Below, piece after piece: positions 35,923 through 44,528 of a DNA stretch of 64,000 bases. The DNA is from Desulfopila sp. IMCC35008 (GTDB lineage Bacteria > Desulfobacterota > Desulfobulbia > Desulfobulbales > Desulfocapsaceae): contig NZ_CP050700.1 of assembly GCF_010646885.2 (NCBI RefSeq), forward strand, positions 5,710,001-5,774,000, read 5' to 3'. The notes under the pieces were generated by a model that had not been told where the DNA came from, made no database searches, and saw only the letters and a program-made list of their open reading frames with translations. A program made the position numbers and the translations under genes. Each line of letters begins with the position of its first letter. Position 1 is the stretch's first letter.

Positions 35923-38900
35923 ATGACCGCACCATTTTCAACAACCACACAACCGCTGCCCCTCTATAAAATCACTCCACCGATGCACCTGCCGAATAAA
36001 CTGGTACCACGTCTGCAACTGTTGGAGGATCTCAGGCATCTCCATGCTAACCGGAAAAAGGTGATTGTCATTGAAGCCCAGGCAGGATCAGGCAAGACCG
36101 TTTTCGCTCAACAGTATATTCACCAGAGTGGATGGCCAATGGGTTGGTGTCAAATAGGCCCGGAAGACAGTGACCCGATTGCATTTTTGCATGTTCTGCT
36201 CTCGCTTTTACATCAGCAGCTCCCAGGATTTTGCTCCAATGAAATAGCCGTCGCTCTTGAGCAAGGGACGATTCACTATCGTGAAATTGATAGATTTGCT
36301 GAGATTCTCGCCCAGGAAATAGCCAGTGTTAATTGTTATGGGTTCCATCTGGTCCTCGACGATCTTCATTTGATTGAACAGGCTGCCGGCAGCATCAGTC
36401 TGCTGACAACACTTATCAGAAAAACGCCGGCTTGGATGCAATGGATCCTGCTCTCCCGTCACTCTGTGAATCATGTACTGAAAATCGACAAAATTGACCG
36501 CCCGACTCTCAAAATCAGTCACGATGAGCTTGATTTTTCTCTTGAGGAAACCGTTGGTCTGCTCAACAATGTTTTTCAACTGACCGTTCCGCTAGAACAG
36601 GTCAGGCATTTCCACGATCAGACGAAAGGATGGGTATCAGGTATCGTTTTATGTGCGATGCACTCGCGACGGAAAACAAAAGTTGAAGGGAAAACTAATA
36701 TTACGGTTGATTTTTCAGGAAACCGGCAACATCTCACTGACTATTTTTTGAAGGATGCGCTTACCGATTTTTCAATGGAAGAAAGACAGAACATCCTCCA
36801 GATGGTGCTGCTGGAAGAACTGCCGTTTGCCTTGCTCTCTAGACTCTTTGACCAGGAACAAGCAAAAAACATTGTCAGCAAGATGGAACTGAACAACCTC
36901 TTTTTCCGCTGTATCGATAGAGATAACAGTCTCTACAGTTTTCACCATCTCTTTCGAGAGAGTCTTATATCTGTAGCCATAGAGCAACTCTCAGAAGATC
37001 AACTGCAGGAAGTTCAGAGTCAAGCAGCACAGTACTATCTTGAGCATCAGGAACCGCTTCGTGCATTATATTACGCACTGAAAAACAATGACATAGCACT
37101 TGGCGAGCGGATTCTGCAAGACTTCGGAATTGAGCTGCTGCATCGCAATAGAATCGAGACATTACGTCAGACTCTCGATTTGTTTAATGAACAGACCATA
37201 GTGAAACTTCCCTGGCTCAGTTTCTACTATGGAGCATGTATGCAGGATTCCGAACCGGTTAAAGCTTATCCCTTTTTAACCAATGCCCAGCGAATTTTTT
37301 CCGAGCAGAAAAACGATCTCGGCATTTTACTGGTAAACAGTCAACTTATTGAATACCACACTATCATAGATGGGCATTTCAAGAAGATGACAGGATATGT
37401 CGAAGAGCTAGAAAAATTGTACATTGAGAAGTCTGAAGTTTTGCCATTACCCTTGCAAATACGGGCTGCTTATTCCCTTGCCTTAGGATTTTGCTTTCTC
37501 CAGACAGATATGGACAAAGTAGAATACTACGATACGTTTGTGTTGGAGATGAGTATAAAGAACCAACTCGAAAATCTGACAGGCATGTCCAGAGTGATTC
37601 GAGGGTATCGCTTCAGCTTTATGGGGAACTGGGCTGGGTGCCGGGGTGAAGTTGAAGCTACATTACCTCTTCTGAATAATCCGCGAGTCAACTTTCTTAC
37701 CAAACTTTTTCTACAGATGATGCATATAAATTTACTCGCAATGGAAGGAGATTTTACAAATTATCGCTATCTGAAACAGAAACTGTTTGCCTTATCGGAA
37801 TCGGATGCAATCTCGCAAAGTACCTTTGCTCCTTTTGTCTGCATCTGGGATACAGATATAGCGTTAGCGGAAGACCGGGAAGAAACAGCAGAGAGTATTC
37901 TTTCAGAAGCCTTGCAGAAGGGATATGCCGCTTCCGGTCCGCACATGCGCAGCCAATTTCTGCACTATCAAGCGATCACTTTCGCATTACAGAAGAAAAA
38001 AGAAGAGTCCCTCGCAGCTATTCGGGAGTCGCTTAAATTAAGGGATATAGCCGGTGGTAATGCTTTTCTTCTTCTGAATAAGACTATTCTTGGGAAAGCT
38101 TACGCTCTTCTTGGCATGGAAGATGACGCAGAAAATCTTTTTGAAGAAGTGATACAATTATCGAGTCAAATCGGGGAAGAATTTCAGCGGGTTGGTGCAT
38201 TTGCCCATCGCTCCTGGCTTCGTCTGCAAAATGGTGATAAATCTGAGGCTCTTAAAGATAGTGAGAGCTGTCTCCAGCTCATGAAAAAGAACGGATACCG
38301 ACATTTCTTTTCCTTAATGCAGGATACATTTATACCGGTTCTCAAATTGGCTCTCAGCCACAATATCGAGCGCGACTTTGTAACCACACTACTGTACGAC
38401 CAGTTTAACATTGGCGTTACCAAAAAAGGGAATCTCGTCCCTTTGTTGGAGCTTCGAATGCTCAGTGATTGGTCTATTAGTGGTCGTGGTACTGTTCAAC
38501 TCAGCGTTCATGACCTTTCAGAGTTTGAAAGGCAGTTGCTCTATTCCATCGCGGAAGGCCAGGGGACACCCGTTGATAGAAATGTTTTCGCTGAGCGTCT
38601 TTGGCCGGAGAAGGTGGAGCAGAAACAGCGAATAAGCCTTGAAGTACTGCTATCCAATTTTCGTAAAAAAATGGCCCCCCTTGTGTCTCCCCATGACCCT
38701 AAGGAGTACCTCAGCATCGAACAGGGAAGGATCAGGCTACGGCATTGCCGTATCGATGTGTTGGAATTCCTGGGACACATAGATCAAGCAGAGGACCATT
38801 ATCAAAACGACAGGTTATGGCAGGCTGGTAACAGTTTCAATCTCGCATTTCATCTCTTGGGGCAGATGGGTTTGAAGGCATTACAGTGGAATGGTTCGCT

Positions 38901-39180
38901 GCCAGCTAAGATAGAAATCAGGTATCTTTATGCTGCCAAGACATGGTCTTCACTTCTAGAAAAACAAGGCCGCAGTGATGAAGCCCGCCAACTCCTAGAA
39001 AATACCTTTGTACAGATTTCGCTTGATTGTGAATTGGCCCGCCAACTCTACAACCTGCACGCGAAATCTCAGAACCCGTTAGCAGCAACGGCAGTAGCAG
39101 ATACGTATCGGAAAGCACTACAGAATGGCGAGTACTCTGAAAGCGACAGAGAAGAAATGATGACAAAGTTTTGGAATTGA
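35923..39180 (+). CDS. STAND-type ATPase regulator with winged-helix and BTAD (SARP-like) domain
   Basis: A 1085-residue MalT/SARP-like regulator. The N-terminal NTPase has Walker A AQAGSGKT near residues 52-59 and Walker B LVLDDLH near 144-150, followed by a helical NB-ARC-like linker. Residues ~370-820 are TPR-like helices. Near 860-945 is an OmpR-type winged helix (ERQLLYSIAEGQ, ISLEVLLSNFRKKM), then a BTAD-like TPR end (YLYAAKTWSSLLEKQGRSDE). Such proteins bind a signal, oligomerise with ATP and activate transcription. The target is unknown; candidates are the neighbouring response regulator or the secreted LRR protein. Base composition differs from the LRR gene, so the insert is composite. 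Confidence 0.85.
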   Translation: MTAPFSTTTQPLPLYKITPPMHLPNKLVPRLQLLEDLRHLHANRKKVIVIEAQAGSGKTVFAQQYIHQSGWPMGWCQIGPEDSDPIAFLHVLLSLLHQQLPGFCSNEIAVALEQGTIHYREIDRFAEILAQEIASVNCYGFHLVLDDLHLIEQAAGSISLLTTLIRKTPAWMQWILLSRHSVNHVLKIDKIDRPTLKISHDELDFSLEETVGLLNNVFQLTVPLEQVRHFHDQTKGWVSGIVLCAMHSRRKTKVEGKTNITVDFSGNRQHLTDYFLKDALTDFSMEERQNILQMVLLEELPFALLSRLFDQEQAKNIVSKMELNNLFFRCIDRDNSLYSFHHLFRESLISVAIEQLSEDQLQEVQSQAAQYYLEHQEPLRALYYALKNNDIALGERILQDFGIELLHRNRIETLRQTLDLFNEQTIVKLPWLSFYYGACMQDSEPVKAYPFLTNAQRIFSEQKNDLGILLVNSQLIEYHTIIDGHFKKMTGYVEELEKLYIEKSEVLPLPLQIRAAYSLALGFCFLQTDMDKVEYYDTFVLEMSIKNQLENLTGMSRVIRGYRFSFMGNWAGCRGEVEATLPLLNNPRVNFLTKLFLQMMHINLLAMEGDFTNYRYLKQKLFALSESDAISQSTFAPFVCIWDTDIALAEDREETAESILSEALQKGYAASGPHMRSQFLHYQAITFALQKKKEESLAAIRESLKLRDIAGGNAFLLLNKTILGKAYALLGMEDDAENLFEEVIQLSSQIGEEFQRVGAFAHRSWLRLQNGDKSEALKDSESCLQLMKKNGYRHFFSLMQDTFIPVLKLALSHNIERDFVTTLLYDQFNIGVTKKGNLVPLLELRMLSDWSISGRGTVQLSVHDLSEFERQLLYSIAEGQGTPVDRNVFAERLWPEKVEQKQRISLEVLLSNFRKKMAPLVSPHDPKEYLSIEQGRIRLRHCRIDVLEFLGHIDQAEDHYQNDRLWQAGNSFNLAFHLLGQMGLKALQWNGSLPAKIEIRYLYAAKTWSSLLEKQGRSDEARQLLENTFVQISLDCELARQLYNLHAKSQNPLAATAVADTYRKALQNGEYSESDREEMMTKFWN

Positions 39181-39490
39181 CGTGATCCAATTCTGACAAA
39201 GATTGTTTTGTGAGAAATGAATACTCTTAACAATCTTAACAAAACCAAATGTTAGCAGTTTCACCATCTTTCTACTAGGGTAGAACCGGTTTGAAAACGG
39301 GAATTGTACAATAATGGTGCAATATCAAAGAAAACCTTCCAAAGAATCCGTTAAATTTGGTATTGGACCACCATCTTTAACATTGCCACTACGAAGGTGG
39401 GTGGTCTTCGCGCCAGCTCCAATAGTAGATGTTTCCTGTATCTACAAACTCGGGGTACATCGAGTTTTGACTCAGGTTAGCCCGTTCTAG
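39181..39490. other. Non-coding stretch after the STAND regulator
   Basis: No gene is seen. It includes a near-perfect AACAATCTTAACAAAACC tract soon after the stop, but no hairpin typical of a terminator. It may contain the unrecognisable 5' part of the decayed gene that follows. Confidence 0.4.
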
Positions 39491-39748
39491 CTGGGAAAAT
39501 ATTGTCAGGCAACCTGCAAGATTATAACTGATGATCGTCCATGGGCTGACAACTCGTTCAAACTAGAGCACGTCCGAGAATATTCCAGATTAATAATCGA
39601 GAGGAATGCTCCATTTTTCCAGCCTCGTTTTGCATGGAGTAGCGAAAATCTTGCGCTGGCTGGGAAGTGTAGGGCGAACTATATCAGCGCACTTTGGGCT
39701 GCAGATAGACAAGACTATAATCCCTTGCTTAAAGTTGTGAGATCTTAA
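39491..39748 (+). pseudogene. Remnant of mobile mystery protein B (Fic/DOC family)
   Basis: A frame without a start codon ends in a stretch typical of the C-terminus of mobile mystery protein B: YSRLIIERN, QPRFAWSSENLALAGKCR, ANYISALWAADRQDYNPLL and a final RS before the stop at 39746. The catalytic Fic motif (HPFxxGNGR) that should precede it is not recognisable, so the protein cannot be active. Such genes are common in mobile regions, next to mobile mystery protein A antitoxin-like genes. The fragment lies just 3 bp from the end of traB and marks the right edge of the insertion. Confidence 0.6.
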
Positions 39749-39751
39749 CCC

Positions 39752-40918
39752 TTATAAAGTCTCTCCTTGAGTCTCCCTGATTTCCAGCTCTTTTCCCTCG
39801 GAAACAACAACGGTGATTTTCTTTGATGCGCCCACTTCGATTACGGGAGTTGCCTGCTTGGCAAGACTCAGGTAAAAATCATGCAAACTTGCCGCTCCCT
39901 CTGACAAACCACCACCAATCGAATATTTTGCTACTTGACCGGAATCGATGGTCGTTGTTGTTCCAAGAGCTGAGGTTGATTGGGTTGTGGCCGATGATTT
40001 GAGCATATCCCCCATGCCGCCAAAGAAGCCGGCCACGATAGTTCTGGCAGTGGCTGCGCCCATTCTTGAGACGACTCGTCCGGACAAGCCGACTTTGCTG
40101 TCTGAGTCTGTGACAAAACCTTTGATCTGGGTATCAATAATTGCTTTACCCTCGTTACTCAGGCATGAAAGTGAGACGAGCCGCACATCTGCCCGCTCTT
40201 TGTCGAGCCTTCCGACTGCTTCAGCAATGACGAAGCATCCTGCCAGGTTGGCCTTGATATCATTTGGAAGAACTGCCGGAGTTTGTATTCTGAGTAGGAG
40301 CGGTTCGGGGTTGTTGGTTCCTTTGCCTGAGGTAGAAGCATCGAAACCGGTCAATAGTTTTGCCTCCATAAAGGAAGGGGGGAGGTAGACTGTCCTTCCT
40401 TTTTTTTTATCGTTCTCAGGGCCTGGCTCTCCGGAAGCAATAGTTGAGTTCGACAATACACTGATCTCACCGATCAACTTTGGCTCAGGTTGAGGATGTG
40501 GCGGCAGGTTTGCGGGTATGGTTCTTCTATCAGGTGGCAAAGGCCATGGCTGCTCATTGGGCAGAGGTTGTGGAAGCACTGTAGGTTGAGTCACCTCGTC
40601 GGCAGAGGGAATTTGCGGTAGAGTTTTTTCGGTAAGTTGCTGTTCCGTTCTTTTCTGCTCCCGAGCTAATTTGTCTACCGTTTCCTGAAGAGATTCAAGT
40701 TGCCGTCTTTGTTCTCGGAGCATGGTTTTTTGGATCAAATCTGGTTCAAGCTGGATTTCGCGAGTTTTCTTTTGCCCGAAAAAACCTTTGGAAGTACCAG
40801 GACCGGAAGTGTTGTACCCGGTAGCAACCAGAATAATAAAAACGACACCGATTCCGGCCCAGATAACAATCTTCTTTTGTTTGGGACCTAGATCGTTGAA
40901 TCTCTTTTTGAGGCTCAT
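39752..40918 (-). CDS. traB: Conjugal transfer protein TraB (VirB10-like)
   Basis: A 388-residue TraB. It has a cytoplasmic start, one membrane segment (IVIWAGIGVVFIILVATGY, residues 18-36), a coiled coil (~60-100), a proline-rich linker (~105-150) and a C-terminal VirB10-type beta-barrel domain with KGRTVYLPPSFMEAKLLTGFD and AGCFVIAEAVGRLDKERA. TraB spans both membranes and joins the outer-membrane core to the inner-membrane complex. Its start overlaps the traK stop as ATGA. It is the last gene of the traALEKB block; traV should follow but is 10.4 kb away. Confidence 0.93.
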   Translation of the reverse strand: MSLKKRFNDLGPKQKKIVIWAGIGVVFIILVATGYNTSGPGTSKGFFGQKKTREIQLEPDLIQKTMLREQRRQLESLQETVDKLAREQKRTEQQLTEKTLPQIPSADEVTQPTVLPQPLPNEQPWPLPPDRRTIPANLPPHPQPEPKLIGEISVLSNSTIASGEPGPENDKKKGRTVYLPPSFMEAKLLTGFDASTSGKGTNNPEPLLLRIQTPAVLPNDIKANLAGCFVIAEAVGRLDKERADVRLVSLSCLSNEGKAIIDTQIKGFVTDSDSKVGLSGRVVSRMGAATARTIVAGFFGGMGDMLKSSATTQSTSALGTTTTIDSGQVAKYSIGGGLSEGAASLHDFYLSLAKQATPVIEVGASKKITVVVSEGKELEIRETQGETL

Positions 40919-41652
40919 TTCACCCGCTCCTTCTGATCCACTACAAAGACCATGGTGGACTGGTTAGGCTCTAAGGTGTGATTATCAACGGCTACAGCAA
41001 GAATTGAATTGCTGATGGATGAGGAGAGGAAAAGCTGTTCATTCACATCAATCGAGCCCTCTGAGAGGGATGTTGCCTGATATTTTCTTAAACGAAGTCC
41101 AACGCCATCCACATCAACAACCTGCAATAACAGTATTTCCAGATCGGGTGAAAGAGATATCGTCCTGGTTGAATCGCTTATCCGATAACTTGCTGGGTAT
41201 TCACCGTGGTAGGCCTCTCTGATGAGTAGAAGTGCCTGTTTCTCCAGAGGCATTTTTTGATAGTGGTTAATGTTTTTCTTGAAAGTATCGCCGTTGGGGG
41301 ATGCAAGACGGAGCGTTACAGAGGGGATGTCCGCAGGTGTGACGAGCAGGGTGTATACCGCATTGTTGCAGACCACAAATAGTTCACTCTGGGTATCTGC
41401 GTATACATATTCAGATCCAGAATCCTCGATCCTGAATTTGATAAACCCATTATTGCCGGAAAAATGACCAGTCATGGCCTTTTCCTGAGAGAAAATTAAA
41501 TCATTCATCGGTCCTGGGCAGACGATACGATTGATATCCCTGTTGGAGAGTTTAACTGCCGTTGGGATCTCTGCCTGGATCACCTCACTTGCCAGGCAGC
41601 CACCGGCTACAGTTAGAATCAAGACAGCCGATGTGAGTAATATTCTAACCAC
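40915..41652 (-). CDS. traK: Conjugal transfer protein TraK (VirB9-like secretin)
   Basis: A 245-residue TraK with a signal peptide (ILLTSAVLILTVAGGCLA), a beta-rich N-terminal domain with LSNRDINRIVCPGPMNDLIF, the usual TraK block, and a C-terminal VirB9-like domain. It forms the outer-membrane core with TraV and TraB. Its start overlaps the end of traE by 8 bp and its end overlaps traB by 4 bp, so the block is translationally coupled. Confidence 0.9.
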   Translation of the reverse strand: MVRILLTSAVLILTVAGGCLASEVIQAEIPTAVKLSNRDINRIVCPGPMNDLIFSQEKAMTGHFSGNNGFIKFRIEDSGSEYVYADTQSELFVVCNNAVYTLLVTPADIPSVTLRLASPNGDTFKKNINHYQKMPLEKQALLLIREAYHGEYPASYRISDSTRTISLSPDLEILLLQVVDVDGVGLRLRKYQATSLSEGSIDVNEQLFLSSSISNSILAVAVDNHTLEPNQSTMVFVVDQKERVK

Positions 41653-42220
41653 GTTCTTGCTCCTGCCGTTGTGTCAGTTTTTCTTTGAACGATACGATGT
41701 AAAATCTGCCGTCTTGTAGGCGGTAGTCGATCAGATAGGTTTTGCTGGTATTCTCAAGCAATGTATCCCCGGCATACTGTTTAAAATTCCCAAAGACTTC
41801 TATGAATCCCTCAGTGATACTGATTTTCTCGAGATAGAAGACTGAGCTGACCTGCGATTCTTCGACTCTGCTGGCCAAGGAATACCAGGAATTGGAAGCC
41901 TGCGGATATGCCTCTGGAGCAAAATAGGCGAGCAGTTCCTCAAACTGGCCCCGTGCTGTAGGGGGTGAGTAGGTGGCTGCAAGACTTACAATTCTCCTGC
42001 TTATGTCTGAAATATAGGCGTCATTGGGTTTGCCCTGAATAAACTCGACAGTCCCGGTCATCGTCGGTGGGATCAGGACTACTCGTTGATATTTTACCGC
42101 TCGATAGACCATGGCGGAATTGAACATGACGGTAAGCGCCAGTATGGTGATGGTGAACTTGAGCAACCTGTTTTGGGCAAAGAGGTTGCTTGTTTTCTGC
42201 AGGAAGATCTCAGCTTTCAT
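41645..42220 (-). CDS. traE: Conjugal transfer protein TraE (VirB5/VirB8-like)
   Basis: A 191-residue TraE: a cytoplasmic start, one membrane segment (LLKFTITILALTVMFNSAMV, residues 19-38) and a periplasmic domain with ISRRIVSLAATYSPPTARGQ and a C-terminal KTYLIDYRLQDGRFYIVSFK. F TraE is needed for pilus formation and is structurally VirB8-like. It overlaps traL by 4 bp. Confidence 0.9.
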   Translation of the reverse strand: MKAEIFLQKTSNLFAQNRLLKFTITILALTVMFNSAMVYRAVKYQRVVLIPPTMTGTVEFIQGKPNDAYISDISRRIVSLAATYSPPTARGQFEELLAYFAPEAYPQASNSWYSLASRVEESQVSSVFYLEKISITEGFIEVFGNFKQYAGDTLLENTSKTYLIDYRLQDGRFYIVSFKEKLTQRQEQERG

Positions 42221-42498
42221 TCATGAAACTCCCTCTGGAAATAATCGGGATAATTTTTCATCTGAATAAAACCGAACATATAGAGGACATGCCTGAGAAA
42301 CCCTCTTGATTGTGATCTCTTGGTCCGGGTGTAGAAGTATTGGGTTATCAGAAACACCAGCCACATAATTTTGCCGTAAAGAAGGGCCAATGTGAGGGTG
42401 AATACACAGAGGATCAACTCGTCTGTCTCGAACCAGAGTACCTGGACGGGTCTTGAAAGATACTGGGGGAATCTGTGGGTAAAATTGTTTTCGCTCAA
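42217..42498 (-). CDS. traL: Conjugal transfer protein TraL (VirB3-like)
   Basis: A 93-residue inner-membrane protein of the TraL family, with FPQYLSRPVQVLWFETDEL at the start and hydrophobic segments near residues 28-55. It is small, basic at the C-terminus, and ends in GFIQMKNYPDYFQREFHE. Position between traA and traE, as in F, supports the call. Confidence 0.88.
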   Translation of the reverse strand: MSENNFTHRFPQYLSRPVQVLWFETDELILCVFTLTLALLYGKIMWLVFLITQYFYTRTKRSQSRGFLRHVLYMFGFIQMKNYPDYFQREFHE

Positions 42499-42528
42499 CG
42501 GATCTTTCTCCTCTGGATTCCGTGGCTT

Positions 42529-42864
42529 TTAGCTGATTATTGCACCAATGGTCTGGACAACAGCGTCAGCCTTGAGTAGAAATGCTCCACCTAAAACGAC
42601 ACCTGCTGCAGGTAAAATCATTTGCCGGATAGCAAGTATTGCCGAAAACACCATGCAGGCGACGCCGGCCACAAAGCCGATAGGTCCAAGCAGGATCTGG
42701 TTCACCCCGATATCGTAAAGATCATAGGCAAAGGAACCTGCCGCCGGCACGGTCATGGCGGTTGCATTGCTGGATATCAGGCAGAGCGTTGCAATAATGG
42801 CGAAGGTTGTAAGATTTCTACCCTGTTTTCCCTTGGCAGTTTGTGACAGGATTTTGTCGTTCAT
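42529..42864 (-). CDS. traA: F-type pilin precursor TraA
   Basis: A 111-residue pilin precursor. ATG 42864 has a GAGGAG ribosome site; a longer frame to 42942 lacks one. The long leader (MNDKILSQ..., with LTTFAIIATLCLISSNA) ends in a likely signal peptidase site after NATA, leaving a mature pilin of about 70 residues with two hydrophobic helices (ILLGPIGFVAGVACMVFSAI and ILPAAGVVLGGAFLL), the F-pilin plan. It is followed by traL, traE, traK and traB. The S26 peptidase at 23222-23776 is a candidate for its processing. Confidence 0.85.
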   Translation of the reverse strand: MNDKILSQTAKGKQGRNLTTFAIIATLCLISSNATAMTVPAAGSFAYDLYDIGVNQILLGPIGFVAGVACMVFSAILAIRQMILPAAGVVLGGAFLLKADAVVQTIGAIIS

Positions 42865-42922
42865 TCGTTCTCCTCCTCTTAGAGAAATATTTATCGTTCC
42901 AACACCATCTGTCTTGCGTCGG

Positions 42923-43426
42923 CTATTGTATCCTGATCTCAACCCGGCGATTTTTGAATAATTCCTCCGGGTTGGTGGCTATGGGGTCCGCCTCTCCTTT
43001 GGCTTGTAGTGCGACCACAGAAAATCCTTGGCTTTTAAGAAAATTGACCACCGTAACAGCACGTTGCATAGAGAGCAGGAGGTTGTCTTGCTCAGAACCA
43101 AGTTCACAGGAATATCCGGTGATGAACAGCGGAGTATCATGTGCAATTCCATAACTCTGCATATTGCCAAGGAGTGTTTGTGCAGCCTTGGATGAAAGAG
43201 CTGCGCTACCCATTTCGAAATGAATCTCTGGAAGACGATAACTTGGCGTCGGTAATTTATTCATTCTTGGAGAATCTGTGATCACAAAGGTGACGCACAT
43301 GACCTTCCGAGTAGTATTCGACTGGAACTCGTACAATGCCTGACGAATCTCCATTGCCTCCAGCGCTACTGATGGCAACAGGAGGGCAGTCATTGCGAAA
43401 ATTATGATTTGGGTTTTGTTCTTCAT
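42923..43426 (-). CDS. OmpA-like periplasmic protein at head of tra block
   Basis: A 167-residue exported protein: signal peptide (IIIFAMTALLLPSVALEA), then a C-terminal OmpA/MotB-like peptidoglycan-binding domain with IHFEMGSAALSSKAAQTL, LFITGYSCELGSEQDN and NRRVEIRIQ. It would bind peptidoglycan in the periplasm. It lies between the regulators and traA, on the same strand. F itself has no such gene here; it might localise the secretion channel at the cell wall. Confidence 0.85.
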   Translation of the reverse strand: MKNKTQIIIFAMTALLLPSVALEAMEIRQALYEFQSNTTRKVMCVTFVITDSPRMNKLPTPSYRLPEIHFEMGSAALSSKAAQTLLGNMQSYGIAHDTPLFITGYSCELGSEQDNLLLSMQRAVTVVNFLKSQGFSVVALQAKGEADPIATNPEELFKNRRVEIRIQ

Positions 43427-43497
43427 CTCTGTCTTCTTTTTTCCGACTATGTGACCAATTTTATCTTCCCAACATTGTCCCGATTGGAGGTGGATGA

Positions 43498-43524
43498 GTT
43501 GTAATCGGTAAAGGTAAGTGTCAA
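43498..43524 (-). promoter_or_regulatory. Possible promoter upstream of the OmpA-like/tra block
   Basis: On the minus strand a TTGACA box (complement of 43519-43524) is followed 15 bp later by TACAAC (complement of 43498-43503), in the 128-bp gap before the OmpA-like gene. The spacing is short, so this is only a candidate start for ompA-like-traALEKB. Confidence 0.3.
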
Positions 43525-43554
43525 TAAATGCTGTTTATTACTTATTTGTTTGTG

Positions 43555-43995
43555 CTAAGTAAGAGACGAATCAGGCTGTTTGTCGGCACGTTTTTTCTCA
43601 CGATATTTTGCCACCTGAACGCGGTTGCGTATTTTGTAGAGGCGTTTTATTTGTTGTCTGGTGAGTAAAAAACAAAAGGTCGTCTGGATTTCTTCGATGA
43701 GTGTGCTCATCTCAAGTTTTTGACCAGGTGCGAGATTGAAGTATCTGCTGGATGCATATCGTTCCCATTTTGTGGGAAGATCGGCTGTCCTTAGAAAACT
43801 GTGACGAGCCTTTAGAGAAAGACGGCTCAACTGGGCACGCAAAATTTCCTTGTTACCCCAAATTTTTTCTAGGAATTGCAGGCAGAGCTGGTCTTCTCGG
43901 CTGAGAGGGTCATTGATGATACCCTCGCGCTGCAGATAGCTGAGAATTTGTTTGGGTATTGAGATTTCCTTCGCATATTCAGAAAGAGGAATCAT
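43555..43995 (-). CDS. Unknown basic protein, coupled to the sigma-like gene
   Basis: A 146-residue basic protein, helical, with no recognised family. It starts as ATGA on the stop of the sigma-like gene and ends 128 bp before the OmpA-like gene. Visible parts are an IPKQILSYLQREGIINDPLS segment that could be a small winged helix, a central FNLAPGQKLEMSTLIEEIQT, and a very basic end (RNRVQVAKYREKKR). Position suggests a regulator of the transfer operon that works with the sigma-like protein. Confidence 0.7.
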   Translation of the reverse strand: MIPLSEYAKEISIPKQILSYLQREGIINDPLSREDQLCLQFLEKIWGNKEILRAQLSRLSLKARHSFLRTADLPTKWERYASSRYFNLAPGQKLEMSTLIEEIQTTFCFLLTRQQIKRLYKIRNRVQVAKYREKKRADKQPDSSLT

Positions 43996-44528
43996 CGAAT
44001 TGTTCCTTCAATTTTCTGGATACTTTCACTCACCACCCGACAGGCATGACGACGGCTGATATTGAATTCTTTGGCAATATCAGGTGTGCTGGCAGGGGTG
44101 GATTGCTGTAACAGCCAGCGGCAGATTTCACGTTGACGCTTGCTGACAGCCTGTAAAGCCTGTTCGATCTCGATTTCTTCAGGTTCGCTGGTTTCCTCGT
44201 TGGGCTCCTCTGGACTGGGAAGCAAATAATCTTCCAGGCAATGGACGGTCTGGATACCTGAAGCCAACTTGATGCAACTTGTTTTAAATATGACTCGGAA
44301 AAACGGGATAAATCGTTCTGGAGATTCTTTTTTCTTGGAGGTGATCAGAGCCTTTACGGAGGCAATTGCGGCTTCTTGATAGAGATCTTCGTAATCGCCA
44401 ACCATGAATTTGATATAGGGCGAGGCAATCTGCCGAATGAGGCTCTTATTCGACGATACCCAGCGTAGTGCTGTGGACCACGTCTCCTGTCTGGATAGTT
44501 GTTGATCTGTCGGTAATGAACATGTCAT
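43992..44528 (-). CDS. Sigma-70-like transcription factor of the element
   Basis: A 178-residue protein with two parts of a sigma factor: a region 2-like YEDLYQEAAIASVKAL near residues 45-60, preceded by LIRQIASPYIKF, and a C-terminal region 4-like helix-turn-helix VSKRQREICRWLLQQS then DIAKEFNISRRHACRVVSES (~125-170). An acidic linker with Glu repeats lies between. It may be a true alternative sigma factor or a sigma-derived DNA-binding regulator. It heads the tra transcription unit and starts just beside the iteron region, so it is a candidate switch for transfer genes. Confidence 0.7.
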   Translation of the reverse strand: MTCSLPTDQQLSRQETWSTALRWVSSNKSLIRQIASPYIKFMVGDYEDLYQEAAIASVKALITSKKKESPERFIPFFRVIFKTSCIKLASGIQTVHCLEDYLLPSPEEPNEETSEPEEIEIEQALQAVSKRQREICRWLLQQSTPASTPDIAKEFNISRRHACRVVSESIQKIEGTIR

